NCBI RefSeq assembly: GCF_012070565.1
Contig: NZ_JAAQRO010000009.1
Location: 248,001 to 312,000 of the forward strand
Direction of reading: 5' to 3'
Length of the DNA stretch: 64,000 bases
Origin: Anaerosporobacter faecicola
GTDB lineage: Bacteria; Bacillota; Clostridia; Lachnospirales; Lachnospiraceae
Of this stretch, positions 35,981-46,800 are shown piece by piece. The notes under the pieces were generated by a model. That model did no database searches, had not been told where the DNA came from, and saw only the letters and a program-made list of their open reading frames with translations. Position numbers and translations under genes: made by a program. Each line of letters begins with the position of its first letter. Positions within the stretch are counted from its first letter, which is position 1.

Positions 35981-36633
35981 TTTGCTCCCTTTTTCTTTTT
36001 GGTTAATACAACAACTACAATGATTGCTGCAACAGCAACTACAGCTATGATTACATATAACATTACATTATTGCTATCTGTTTTTTCAGATGCTTCTGCT
36101 GTTGTAGTAGTAGCTTCTTCCGCAGCTGGACCTTCTGGCCAACCAGCTTGAGGTTCTGTTGCCATAGTAAGACTTACGCCACCACCCATTCCTGAATCAT
36201 TCAATAAGTCTTCACTTCCATTAGTGATCCAATATGTTTTACCTGGCTCTAGATCTTTACAATCAGAAGTTTGACCACCGGCATTATCAGTAAATAATAC
36301 ACCGATTTTTTCATCTGCAGTTATTTCAGCAGAAAACCATCCGTTTCCTTCATCTGTCATAGCATCTCCTGGCCATGGATTTTTTGCAAGGTCAATGGTT
36401 GTTTCAATTGTCCAAGCCCATATATTAACTGCTTCCCAACCGTCAGCTGTATTGTAATAGATCTTCACAACATTACCAGCTTCAGATGATGTGCTTGTTT
36501 CATCTGTTGCAGCGTCTGTTTCTGCATTTGTGTTATCGGCTGCTTTTGCCTTCATATTGGTTAATGTACATCCCATAATAACAAAAGCAAAAACAAGTAG
36601 AAAACTTAATACCTTCTCCAATTTCTTTTTCAT
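35977..36633 (-). CDS. Membrane-anchored starch-binding protein with CBM26 module
   Basis: This 218-residue surface protein has three parts. Residues 1-30 are a signal peptide (FLLVFAFVIMGCTL). Residues about 50-135 are a CBM26-like starch-binding module with the hallmark aromatic residues (IYYNTADGWEAVNIWAW, NPWPGDAM, GNGWFSAEI). After a low-complexity Ala/Glu/Thr stretch, a single transmembrane helix (about 190-212) ends in a KKKKGAK tail. It should hold starch at the outer face of the membrane, like a minimal starch receptor. It starts two bases after the stop of the GH13 gene and is the last gene of the mal operon. Confidence 0.8.
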   Translation of the reverse strand: MKKKLEKVLSFLLVFAFVIMGCTLTNMKAKAADNTNAETDAATDETSTSSEAGNVVKIYYNTADGWEAVNIWAWTIETTIDLAKNPWPGDAMTDEGNGWFSAEITADEKIGVLFTDNAGGQTSDCKDLEPGKTYWITNGSEDLLNDSGMGGGVSLTMATEPQAGWPEGPAAEEATTTTAEASEKTDSNNVMLYVIIAVVAVAAIIVVVVLTKKKKGAK

Positions 36634-36635
36634 AA

Positions 36636-38357
36636 TTACTCTCCTTTACTTATTTTAAAATAATGTGCCGTAAAAGGCATTATCTCATTACGCTCCAAAG
36701 GGCGATCTTCTAATAGATCTGTCCACTTGGATTGTAAGATGACCGATGGTAAACCTTGTACTTGATCCGTTTGATTAATTACAACATAGATGTCGGTATC
36801 TTCAAAACTACGTTTCATTATAAATAGTTCATTGGTACTTTGGAATGATACGGATCCATAACGAAGTGTATTCTCCGATTTCCGAATTTGAATTAACTTC
36901 TTATACCAATTATAGAGATCCTTATCCCATTCTTTAGAATTCCAATTAAATCCTTTTCTGCAGCCCGGATCATATCCACCTGTTAAGCCAATTTCTGTTC
37001 CATAATAGACACATGGTGTACCCAAATATCCGAATTGAAATGCTGCTGCATTTTTTAGATTCTGCTTGTTTTCATCGCACATGAACAAAAAGCGTTCGGT
37101 ATCATGGCTGTCTAGTAGATTGAACATCATCTCATTCACAAGATCCGGATATTTCATTAGTTGCATCATTAGTGCTTCTGAAAAAAGTTTAGCGTTGATT
37201 GTTCCCTTTGCCATATAATTAATGGCTTGGTGGGTAATAGGATAATTCATAACAGTATCAAATTGATCACCTAATAACCAAGGCAGTGAATCATGCCATA
37301 CTTCACCAATGATAACAAGGTCACGATCCATCTCTTTTACTACCGTTCGAAATTCACGCCAGAAACAGTGATCAGGTTCATCTGCAACATCAAGTCTCCA
37401 ACCATCAATCTTAAACTCCATTGTCCAGTAACGAACAACATCAAAGAGATAATCACGTACTTCTTTATTTGCCGTGTTCAACCGAGGCATATAAGGAACA
37501 GTTGCAAACATTTCATAGTTTGGCTCCTTTTGATTAACAGGGAATTCCTTAATCCGAAACCAATCTTTGTATTTGGATTCTTCTCCCTTTTGTAATACAT
37601 CTTGGAATGGTGCAAATTGTTCGCTACAATGATTAAACACAGCATCTAGAATAATTCGAATTCCTTTATCATGTGCTTCATTTACGAGACAGCGAAAAGT
37701 TTCTTTATCACCAAAATGAGGGTCAATTTCCATATAATCAATCGTATCGTATTTGTGATTCGAGATGGACTTAAAAATTGGTGTTAAGTATAGTGCGGTA
37801 ACACCAAGATCTTGCAGATAAGGAAGGTGTTGTCGTATTCCTTCTAGATCTCCGCCATAAAAAGATTTTGGCTTTGGATCAGAATCCCATGGTACAAGAT
37901 GTTCTGGTGAAATCGTGGGATTCCCATTTGCAAAACGCTCTACGAATATATGATAAAATATGGCATCGCTATACCAATTTGGTTTATGAGGTAAATCTAA
38001 ATCATGTACGCTTGGATATTGAAAGAATAAGCAATGCGCACGATTATCATCAAAAGAATCTAATATTCCTGCTTCTGTATAGAACAAATCTTCTTGATCT
38101 GTGATTACTTCAAAATAGTATCCCAAGCGAACATCCTCTTGCCTAATATTATATTGATAATAATCAAAGTATGTATCAGAGCCAATCTTTTCCATTATTT
38201 GATATGTTTTATTTGCCCAATCGAATTTGACACCATAATAGAGACGAACCTCATTTACATCATCTTTTGCAGTACGAAAACGGATTCGTATATCTGTTGT
38301 AGAATATGGATATGCATAATTACTTTTTGAGCAATGATAGAGTGCTTCTTTATTCAT
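36636..38357 (-). CDS. GH13 neopullulanase/cyclomaltodextrinase-like enzyme of the mal operon
   Basis: This 573-residue cytoplasmic GH13 enzyme has the three catalytic motifs intact: DGWRLDVADEPD (nucleophile), IIGEVWHDSLPW (acid/base) and LLDSHDTERFL. The first 110 residues form a CBM34-like domain. It is a paralogue of the enzyme at 30590-32359 (same motif order, WRxDVA-ExDHxFWR). It follows the substrate-binding protein gene by 35 bases, so it is co-expressed with the importer. It probably splits incoming maltodextrins or cyclodextrins. Confidence 0.9.
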   Translation of the reverse strand: MNKEALYHCSKSNYAYPYSTTDIRIRFRTAKDDVNEVRLYYGVKFDWANKTYQIMEKIGSDTYFDYYQYNIRQEDVRLGYYFEVITDQEDLFYTEAGILDSFDDNRAHCLFFQYPSVHDLDLPHKPNWYSDAIFYHIFVERFANGNPTISPEHLVPWDSDPKPKSFYGGDLEGIRQHLPYLQDLGVTALYLTPIFKSISNHKYDTIDYMEIDPHFGDKETFRCLVNEAHDKGIRIILDAVFNHCSEQFAPFQDVLQKGEESKYKDWFRIKEFPVNQKEPNYEMFATVPYMPRLNTANKEVRDYLFDVVRYWTMEFKIDGWRLDVADEPDHCFWREFRTVVKEMDRDLVIIGEVWHDSLPWLLGDQFDTVMNYPITHQAINYMAKGTINAKLFSEALMMQLMKYPDLVNEMMFNLLDSHDTERFLFMCDENKQNLKNAAAFQFGYLGTPCVYYGTEIGLTGGYDPGCRKGFNWNSKEWDKDLYNWYKKLIQIRKSENTLRYGSVSFQSTNELFIMKRSFEDTDIYVVINQTDQVQGLPSVILQSKWTDLLEDRPLERNEIMPFTAHYFKISKGE

Positions 38358-38392
38358 GTTTGCTCCTTTCAGTTACATCTAGTCATCATTTG

Positions 38393-39667
38393 TTACTCTG
38401 TCGCTAATAAAGCTTCCCAGTTTTCAATTGCTTTTGCTCTTCCTTCTGCTGGTGTAATCTGACCATCGAAAACAGCACGATCGATGTCTGCTGCAATTGA
38501 CCAGAAGTATGAGATTCTCTTAACGCTTGGCATTGGGATAGAGTTTTCAAATTGGTTAACGAATGCTGGTAGGTAAGGATCTGCTGATAATCCCTCAACG
38601 TTAGAAATATCGCTGATCGTAGTGATACCATTATTCTCTGTATAAAGAATACTTGCACCTTCATCACTGATTAAGAAGTTTGCTAATAATTCTGCTGCTA
38701 TTGGATATTTTGTAAATGTGGAAACGAATGCACATTGTACACCTGCAAATGGTGTTAACTGTTTTCCTTGATAGGTTGGTAATTCTGTAATTCCAAAATT
38801 CATACCACTTTCTTGAATTTGTGTAACATCCCAAGGTCCAGAGATAAAATAAGCAACGTTACCTTCCATGAAGTTTGCTTTTAAAGAACTCTTGTTGTTA
38901 AGATCAGCAGAAGTAATTGGCATAATGTCATGTAATTCAGAAATTAATTCCAGTCCTTTTTCAAATTCATCTGTATCAAAGCCTGGATTGTCTTGATCAT
39001 CTCCATTTTCTCCAAACAATTGGAATCCTTGAGAAGAAAGGAATGGAAATTCGTAGTAGCCATCACCAATGGTACACAGCAAGTTAAACTTGTTGTTCTG
39101 AACATCATTAAAAGTTTTTGCACCCTCTATAATCTCCTCTAAAGTAGAAGCAGGTGTCTCAACTAAATCTTTGTTGTAGAATAAACAGTTTACTTCAATG
39201 GAGATTGGAATACCATAAAACTTACCGTCACTAAGAACTGTATTAAGCCCTGATTCTGGTACTTTACTCTTCATTTCATCAACAATTGCATCTTCTAATT
39301 CCATGAATACACCAGAGGACATCCCTTTTTCAAAATTATCGTGACCAGTAATAAAAACATCAGCACCTTCGCCAGAAGGACCACTTAATGCAATCTTATC
39401 TACGGTGCCCATACCTTCTTGGGCAACGGTTACAGGTACCCCATATTTTTCCTCGAACGCTTTTCCTATGGCTTCTCCGTATTCTTTATCACTCGCCCAG
39501 AACACTAATTTTGCATCTTTTTCAGGAACCATTTCATTTACGTTAGCAGCTCCACTTCCTGTAAAAACTTCTTGCTCTTCCGGAATCGTTTTTTTACATC
39601 CGGTTAGACCGCTGATTAACATAACTGATAAACAAAGTGCTATTAATTTTTTACTTTTCTTATACAT
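38393..39667 (-). CDS. malE: Maltodextrin-type ABC transporter substrate-binding lipoprotein
   Basis: This 424-residue family 1 extracellular solute-binding protein has a lipoprotein signal peptide with lipobox SGLTGC (Cys24). It includes conserved blocks LVFWASDKEYGEAIGKAFEEKYG and FMEGNVAYFISGPWD. It captures malto-oligosaccharides or cyclodextrins for the two permeases encoded just upstream (31-base gap). Unusually, the substrate-binding gene comes third, after malF and malG. No ATPase gene lies nearby, so a shared MsmX-type ATPase is expected elsewhere. Confidence 0.87.
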   Translation of the reverse strand: MYKKSKKLIALCLSVMLISGLTGCKKTIPEEQEVFTGSGAANVNEMVPEKDAKLVFWASDKEYGEAIGKAFEEKYGVPVTVAQEGMGTVDKIALSGPSGEGADVFITGHDNFEKGMSSGVFMELEDAIVDEMKSKVPESGLNTVLSDGKFYGIPISIEVNCLFYNKDLVETPASTLEEIIEGAKTFNDVQNNKFNLLCTIGDGYYEFPFLSSQGFQLFGENGDDQDNPGFDTDEFEKGLELISELHDIMPITSADLNNKSSLKANFMEGNVAYFISGPWDVTQIQESGMNFGITELPTYQGKQLTPFAGVQCAFVSTFTKYPIAAELLANFLISDEGASILYTENNGITTISDISNVEGLSADPYLPAFVNQFENSIPMPSVKRISYFWSIAADIDRAVFDGQITPAEGRAKAIENWEALLATE

Positions 39668-39698
39668 ATCTTCTCTCTCCTTTTTGGGTTATTTTTCT

Positions 39699-40526
39699 CT
39701 ATTCCTTTGATGCTCCTGCAACAATACCTTGCACTAAGAACTTCTGGAAGATTAGGTACATGATCGTAATTGGAATTGCAACAACAACTGCTCCAGCAGC
39801 AAATTGCGTAAAGTTTGCATCTTGATCAGTAGAAATCATGGAATACAATCCTACGGCTACCGTTTTATTCTTGTTACCAGATAAGACTAGATTTGGAACA
39901 ATGTAATCCATCCAAGGCATCATGAACTGTGATACGGCACAATATACAATAATTGGTTTTGATATTGGAACGATAATCTTACGAAATGTATTAAACTTGC
40001 TACTACCATCAATGTAAGCTGCTTCATCTAAGGAACTTGGAATTCCATCAATATATCCTTTTACTAACCAAACGTTATATGGTATTGCGCCTGCCGCATA
40101 AAGGATTACCAAAGCAATTGGTTTATTTACCAATTCTAGTACAACAAATAAGGTATATACTGCTGTCATGGAAAGGAAACTAGGAAACATGGATAAAACC
40201 AATAAGGTTAACAATCCAGTTTTCTTTCCTTTGAACTTGAAGCGTGATAAAACCCACGCAGTTAATAAGATTAATGCAACGGATACGAATGCGTTAAGTG
40301 TAGCGATGGATAAACTGTTAACGAACCAATGTCCAAATTCATTTTCTGTAAATAAATCAACATAATTTGATAAGGTGAATTCTTTTGGAATAAAGCTTGC
40401 TGTTGATAAGTTCTTTCCTTTATTGAAGGAGGACATGATGATCCAGACAACAGGAACAAGTACTAGGATTGAAACAAGAATCTGTTCTGCATTAATTAAA
40501 AATATCTTCAATCGTTTCTTCCACAT
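39699..40526 (-). CDS. malG: Maltodextrin ABC transporter permease
   Basis: This 275-residue permease has six hydrophobic segments and the EAA loop DEAAYIDGSSKFNTFRKIIVPI that contacts the ATPase. The length fits MalG. ATG 40526 was chosen because GGAGGTGGAATAAT precedes it; the frame is open 20 codons further upstream, but that lies inside malF. It begins one base before the end of malF's stop region, so the pair is translationally coupled. Confidence 0.88.
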   Translation of the reverse strand: MWKKRLKIFLINAEQILVSILVLVPVVWIIMSSFNKGKNLSTASFIPKEFTLSNYVDLFTENEFGHWFVNSLSIATLNAFVSVALILLTAWVLSRFKFKGKKTGLLTLLVLSMFPSFLSMTAVYTLFVVLELVNKPIALVILYAAGAIPYNVWLVKGYIDGIPSSLDEAAYIDGSSKFNTFRKIIVPISKPIIVYCAVSQFMMPWMDYIVPNLVLSGNKNKTVAVGLYSMISTDQDANFTQFAAGAVVVAIPITIMYLIFQKFLVQGIVAGASKE

Positions 40527-40527
40527 A

Positions 40528-41877
40528 TTATTCCACCTCCTTAAATGCTTGTGTACGTCTGAAGTTCCAAATTGAAACCGCAGCAATCAAGATAAAGATC
40601 ATGATGTTCATAACTGCTGCCATATCGTATAGTCGTTGATCCAATGTTAATTTGTAAATCCAAGAGATCAAGATATCGGTATCTCCTGCAAATTGGTAGT
40701 TGGTGTTAACCGGACCACCATTGGTAAGAAAGTAAATTGTACCAAATCCATTAAAATTACCTGCAAGATTCATAACAATCAATGGAGCGGTGGATCGTAG
40801 AACCAATGGTAACGTAATGTGGAAGAAAATCTTAACACTTCCACCACCATCGATTTCAGCAGCTTCATAAATACTCTTATCAATATTGGATAGAATTCCT
40901 TGAATCATAATCATAAACATCGGGAAACTCAACCAGAGATTAACGATTAGTATGGTTACTTTCGCGATAAATGGATCGGATAAAAATGCAATACGATGAT
41001 CAGTCAATCCAATATCCATTAAAAATTTACTAACTGGTCCAAATTGCCCATTCAAGAAATTACGGAATACCAACAAAGATATCAGTTGTGGAATTGCCCA
41101 TGGAAGTATCATGATTCCACGGTATAATGTTTTACATTTGGTATATTTGCTATTGAGCAAAATTGCTTGAAACATTCCTAAAGAGTATGTAGAAAATGTT
41201 GCCAGTACAGCCCAAATAACAGTCCAACGAAGGACAGAAAAGAAAGTGCTGGACCAGATTGGTATCTCAAACAATTTCTTAAAGTTATCAAATCCTACCC
41301 AACGAACGAGATTTCCTGGAGGTAAATGATTGCTGTTATAGTTTGTAAATGCTGTAAAGATTGCAAATATAATTGGCATGATTACCACAAAGGTAATGAA
41401 GATCACGATTGGGATTAAAATAACATAAGCAAAGAACTTTGCGTAAACACTTTTAAAGTATTCTTTCGTGGATAAACAATGTCCTGTCTCATCTAGGAGT
41501 TTACCCATCTTATATGCATCTCGAATGTTATATATGTAGATTCCAAGTACAACGATTAATACTAATATTGTTATGATTCCTGTGATCATAAGCATGGTCG
41601 AATGATCTCCATTCCGACCACCCTCTTTGGTTCCTAAGGTAATAAATCCCCATATTCCTTTCGTAAAGAATCCACCATGTAACCGAATGGTAAAATGTTT
41701 GATTTGTCCAGATAATGCTTCTAGCCAGTAACCACTGAATAACTCTATGCCAACAAAGATCAGTTGTAATAAAAAGAGAATTAATCCCTTTATTCTTTGT
41801 TTACAAACAAAGAATTGACCAGAACCCCAAATGAGTATCGAACTAATCATACTAATGATTCGATTTCTTTTATTCAC
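40528..41877 (-). CDS. malF: Maltodextrin ABC transporter permease with N-terminal extension
   Basis: This 449-residue MalF-type permease begins with about 140 extra residues holding two or three hydrophobic segments (IISSILIWGSGQFFVCKQR, ILVLIVVLGIYIYNI), an extension seen in several clostridial MalF proteins. The permease core follows with EAA loop YEAAEIDGGGSVKIFFHITLPL. The start is GTG 41877. It heads the operon malF-malG-malE-GH13-CBM26, with gaps of 1 to 35 bases throughout. Confidence 0.87.
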   Translation of the reverse strand: MNKRNRIISMISSILIWGSGQFFVCKQRIKGLILFLLQLIFVGIELFSGYWLEALSGQIKHFTIRLHGGFFTKGIWGFITLGTKEGGRNGDHSTMLMITGIITILVLIVVLGIYIYNIRDAYKMGKLLDETGHCLSTKEYFKSVYAKFFAYVILIPIVIFITFVVIMPIIFAIFTAFTNYNSNHLPPGNLVRWVGFDNFKKLFEIPIWSSTFFSVLRWTVIWAVLATFSTYSLGMFQAILLNSKYTKCKTLYRGIMILPWAIPQLISLLVFRNFLNGQFGPVSKFLMDIGLTDHRIAFLSDPFIAKVTILIVNLWLSFPMFMIMIQGILSNIDKSIYEAAEIDGGGSVKIFFHITLPLVLRSTAPLIVMNLAGNFNGFGTIYFLTNGGPVNTNYQFAGDTDILISWIYKLTLDQRLYDMAAVMNIMIFILIAAVSIWNFRRTQAFKEVE

Positions 41878-41927
41878 AATTTCTCATCCTTTCTGTATGA
41901 TGGCCCATTTATTACCATCTTTACTAT

Positions 41928-41956
41928 ATCTTACTTCATACGAAACCTTTCGTCAA
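41928..41956 (-). promoter_or_regulatory. mal operon promoter with LacI-type operator in the spacer
   Basis: On the minus strand TTGACG (41951-41956), a 17-base spacer and TAAGAT (41928-41933) lie about 50 bases before malF. The spacer contains the palindrome ACGAAA-cc-TTTCGT (41940-41953), whose size and placement fit a LacI-family operator. It is a plausible target of the regulator encoded at 34997. Confidence 0.65.
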
Positions 41957-42655
41957 GGAATATTGCACTAAAATCTGTACAAAAATAGCGCGTATTTATG
42001 CAAATTACCTAATGAAAATACTTAACAAAATATTTTTAAGTAAATTTATAGAGTTGAAAAGTATTGTATTTACAAGCTTTTTCAAGATTTTCAACTTAAA
42101 TTTCAGCTTGTTTTTTTACTTAAAAGAAATTATACAGAAAACATTATGAGCATAATCTTTTATTCTCAAAGTTTTAGCAGACAAATCCAACAATAATGGT
42201 TTGCTCTCTTATTGGTAAAAGTATATTGGTGATCTGAAGTAATTTAATAACGAGACAGAATGTATACAGAAGTCAAATGTGTATTGGTCTTATTATCTTC
42301 ATTGTAAGGGGTATTTTATGATCAATTAAAAGGATAGAAAGTAGAAAGATACTAGAAATATGCTAACGTTAATAATAAATTCATTATAAACCAATAACAC
42401 AACAGACAAATTATTGATGTACTTAACATTTATTTACATTATATCGCATTCTTAGTACTTCTGTAAAGACCTGTTATGAATATATCTTCTTAAATCACTA
42501 TAATATGGTACTATTTTACCAATTGCATTAAACAATGCGTCGATTAAAGCTTAAAGAAATCAATCAAGTGATCTTATTCTATCATTCGCCAAATAGATGT
42601 GATATAATTTAACCAGAATATATGTACGATATTGATAAGAAATGGAGTCCTACTG
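41957..42655. other. AT-rich intergenic region between malF and the Xer gene
   Basis: About 700 bases with no supported ORF. A palindromic TTAACGTTA-like site (GCTAACGTTAAT near 42362-42373) could be a regulator site. TTTTAACC and gatATAATTT just before 42615 may serve the Xer gene. Nothing else was recognised. Confidence 0.4.
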
Positions 42656-43702
42656 ATGAAAGAAAAAACGTATCAGGAACAGCTGAATATAGAGAATACT
42701 AAAAAATTAAGAGAATTGATCAAAGATATGCCACCTTATGTAGCAACGTATTTTCGTGGTATCGAAAACCGTACGGCTCCAAGGACTAGAATTGCCTATG
42801 CGATTGATATCCATACATTTTTTGAGTTCATACAAGTTAACAATCCGAACTATCGTGACAAACCCATTCGAGAGTTTGGAATTGAACTTTTAACCCAATT
42901 AGAATCAACGGATATTGAAGAATATCTTGATTATATAAAGCTATACACGAAAGATGGTGTTGAATATAGCAATAATGAACGAGGAATCAAACGTAAACTT
43001 GCTGCTCTTCGCTCTTTTTATGGGTATTTTCATAAGAATAAGATGATCAATGAAAATCCAGTTCTCCAAGTTGACATGCCAAAACTGCATGAAAAGGCAA
43101 TTATCCGCCTTGATGTTGATGAAGTAGCAACTTTACTAGATACGGTTGAATCGGGCAATCGATTGACAGAAAAGCAACAAGCCTTTCATACAAAAACAAA
43201 GGAAAGGGATCTTGCAATCATGACCTTATTGTTGGGAACAGGAATTCGTGTTTCTGAATGTGTGGGATTGAATCTTCAAGATGTTGATTTTAATAATAGC
43301 AGAATTAAGATAACGCGAAAAGGTGGTTATGAAGCTTTCGTTTATTTTGGGGAAGAAGTTACGGAAGCTCTACAAGTGTACCTGTCGCAGCGAAAGGAAC
43401 TCGTTACAGCTACGGGACATGAAGATGCGCTCTTTCTATCTCTTCAGAAGAAACGAATGGGCGTTCGCAGTATTGAATTACTCGTAAAGAAATACGCCAG
43501 TACCGTAACTACAATGAAGAAAATTACGCCACATAAACTTCGCAGTACCTATGGTACATCTCTGTACCGTGAAACAGGGGATATCTATCTTGTAGCAGAT
43601 GTTCTTGGCCATAAGGATGTCAATACAACAAGAAAGCACTACGCCGCTCTTGAAGAAGAACGTAGACGTAGTGCCAAGGATGCTGTTCGATTGCGAGAGT
43701 AA
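42656..43702 (+). CDS. XerC/XerD-like tyrosine recombinase
   Basis: This is a 348-residue tyrosine recombinase with an N-terminal SAM-like domain (about 25-130) and a catalytic domain. The catalytic residues are present: Arg in LGTGIRVSECVGL, Lys in the KITRKGG hairpin, His-x-x-Arg in PHKLRSTYGT, His in VLGHKDVNTT and Tyr in RKHYA. ATG 42656 follows GGAG by 9 bases. It is a chromosome-type Xer protein rather than one of the island's recombinases, and it lies just outside the left island end. Whether it takes part in island movement is unknown. Confidence 0.87.
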   Translation: MKEKTYQEQLNIENTKKLRELIKDMPPYVATYFRGIENRTAPRTRIAYAIDIHTFFEFIQVNNPNYRDKPIREFGIELLTQLESTDIEEYLDYIKLYTKDGVEYSNNERGIKRKLAALRSFYGYFHKNKMINENPVLQVDMPKLHEKAIIRLDVDEVATLLDTVESGNRLTEKQQAFHTKTKERDLAIMTLLLGTGIRVSECVGLNLQDVDFNNSRIKITRKGGYEAFVYFGEEVTEALQVYLSQRKELVTATGHEDALFLSLQKKRMGVRSIELLVKKYASTVTTMKKITPHKLRSTYGTSLYRETGDIYLVADVLGHKDVNTTRKHYAALEEERRRSAKDAVRLRE

Positions 43703-43745
43703 ATCATGTATAAGTAAAAAAAATTTTTTTGATAAAAAAAGAAAA

Positions 43746-43887
43746 AATGTACTTTATAAACGTGAAAAGTAAAAATATAATAACTAGAAAAATACTCATG
43801 AAATGTACTTTATTTTATGCGGAGCATATCTTAAAATTGCTCCGTATTTTTATATGTAATGATGTTTCTTTCGCCTATAACCTTTAC
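43746..43887. repeat. Left island end: two AATGTACTTTAT copies, hairpin and shared terminal sequence
   Basis: AATGTACTTTAT occurs at 43746-43757 and 43802-43813. It is followed by a hairpin CGGAGCA/TGCTCCG (43820-43844) with a T run, then TATATGTAATG, TTTCTTTCG and ATAACCTTTAC. The same order (motif, hairpin, same trailing pieces) recurs in the same orientation at the right end (62839-62932). The trailing part is the 3' end of the zinc-ribbon gene. Confidence 0.7.
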
Positions 43888-46800
43888 ATACTTTACAGCA
43901 TTCGATGTGACGTATTTGATTTTGGATTCTTCGTTTTGGTGACATTAAGTATTTATGTGAGGGGTCTTTATCGCAATTCCACCACACTAAATAATCACAT
44001 TTATCCAATATTGTATCTGGATCGAGTAGTATGTAATTATTTATATAGTCCCAAGTTTTCATTAAATCAGGGTGTTTAGTCTTAAATGTATTAAATCCTG
44101 TTAATGCTTTTTTTCCTTTACAATAAGGACAAGAATTATCACCTACTTCTCTATCACATATTCTAGCAGAATATTCACCATGACAAGTTGGGCATATCCA
44201 TAAGACATAATAGGTTGTTGACTTTCTGTATTTATCAGGGGCCAATTCGTTATTATTACTCCATTCTTTTACAAGTTCCTTATGAGTATCTAAAAGTGAA
44301 TTAAAGCCTGCTAATGTTTCTTTATCATTACAATAAGGACAGGAATTATCATCAATTTTCCAATCACTTAATTTCTGTGGATATGAATTATTACATTTAA
44401 TACACAACCGCTTATAATATTTTCCTGTAGGATATAATACTTCAGTCGGTCTTTTTTTATTATCTAAACTCCATTGAGCAACTAATTCTTTAGGTGCTTT
44501 AGCAGCAAATGAATTAAAGTCTGCTTTGACTAAATTATTATTGCAATATGGACAACACATATCACCTTTACTTCGCTCGTTAATTTGATGTTCATATAGG
44601 CCATGACAAGTTGGACATATCCATTTTACATTAGTACTGGAATTGCAAATAATCTCAGTTGGTTTTATTTCGTTAGCGTCACTCCACTCATCTAATAGTT
44701 CAGGATATTTATCTGCAAAAGAATTAACACCTGGTAAAAAAACTATATTTTGACAAACTAGACATTGAGTTCCATTAGTTCGTATACGATATGCAAATGT
44801 TTTATAATGATGACCTTTCTCACAAAGAAAATCCATCTCAGCTGAAGTAATATCAGAGTATTCTTCTGGTTTTTTATCATTATCAGGTCCCCATATTTTC
44901 TCAATACCTGGATTACTAGATAGAAAATCATTTGTACCCGGAATTACAATACTTCGACTACAGACAGAACAATTTTTATTCTGTATTCTATTATATATTG
45001 TTTGTTGATAACTATGTCCATTATCGCAAGTCCACCATATTGATGTTTTAGAGTTGAAGCGAATTTCATATGGAGAAAACATATTCTTATCCTTATCAAA
45101 ATATTGGACAAACTCAGGATATTTCGTCGCGAAATCATTAAAACCGCTTTCTAAAAGTACATTATTACAAATAGGACAGTAAAAAGAATCATATTTACTT
45201 AAGGAATAAACACGATAATTAAAAGAATGATTCATTTTACATTTCCACCAAAATTTCTTATTTGACATGTAAGTTATTGATGAAAATGGTATATCATTTT
45301 TTGATAGATCATAATACTCTTCTAAATCTGGGCGTACATTTATTAGTAGTAAACGTTCAGTCAGTTCACATTCTGGACAACCACCATAAGAACCCTTTCG
45401 TTTTATAAAAGAAGCTTCCCACTTATGATTAGGATTGTTTTTACAAATCCACTTAACTATTTTGGGAGAAATTGGTGAATATTCATATGCATCTACTGTA
45501 TTCTCTGGATCATATTCTTTCATAAGAACAGGATACAGAAACCCAAAAGACTCTTCTCTGGGTATAATCGTTCTACTACAGTAAGAGCAACCATGAAATT
45601 TAGAAGAATAACTGCGTATCATTGTAGCTAAAGTAGTAGTAAAATTTTTTTTGCAAACATCGCAAGTCCAATATAAATTCTGTGTGAGCATTGAGGACTG
45701 CAGTTCTTCCACTGGAAACCCGTTTTTTCTTTCATTAAATCTTTTACGTAAATCAGGATATAATTCAACATAAGGCTTTGTTCTGATAGTACCTGCACAG
45801 GCTGAACACTCTTTAATTTCATAATTATTTTCTCTGGAAATAAGTCTTGAAGTGGGAGAAGCCTTCCATTCATACCCACATTTGTTACATTTCCACCAAA
45901 CTTTTGTACTATCACTCACATAAAGCTTATCTGGATTTATATTTGTATTTTTACTGAAGTCATAATCAGCTTTTAAATCAGGAACCATAGAAAATAAGTC
46001 CGTAATCCCCGCCTTAACAATAATCCTGGTTTCACAACATGGACATAATCCTTTAGAAAGTCTTCTTGAACATATTTGAGCTTCCCACTCGTAACCGCAT
46101 TTTTTACATTTCCACCAAACGGTCTTTTTAGTAGAAGCTGGCATTAAATTAACATCAATACCTTTATTCTTTTCAAAATGCCATTGCTTAATCAAATGTG
46201 GGTAACTAGATATAGAATACTTTATTTTTTTACACACTGGACAAGATGGTGATTCAACAAATTCAAGAATTCTTTTTTTAAAGTTGTGATCATTTTCACA
46301 TATAAACCAAGCACTTGTTCTTGAACCAGGTAGTAAATGATATGGATCTAGTTCTTTGTTCTTTTCCCAATCCCACATTTCTTTACTTGTTGGACAGATT
46401 GTAAATACATCATCTGTTCCTGGAAATGCAACAGTTCTTCTTTTTTGACAATAAGGACACCCGTAAGGCTTCTTATTAGGTATTTCGTAGATATGTTTTG
46501 AATAAATATGTTCAGGATTATTTTCACACTTTAAATATACGGTTTTACCAGATTTAGGAGCTACGTTATCTGGTGTTATACCGTTATTCATATCATCAAT
46601 CCATAGTTTAGCAGCTTCAGGTTTCTGAGTTCTAAATGTTATCGCTTTATCTTGTGATTTATTATAAACTCTTCTTAAATCACAACTTGGACATTTATTC
46701 TTTAAAGATGTTAGTCGATTGGCAATAATGGCTTTCCATTCGTAACCACATCTTTGACATTTCCAATAAGCTTCTTCATTGGAAAACGGCGTTACTTCTT

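Noticed and set aside
43729-44079. A plus-strand open frame over the end of the zinc-ribbon gene
   Set aside because: The minus-strand zinc-ribbon repeats explain this DNA. The plus frame has no ribosome binding site.
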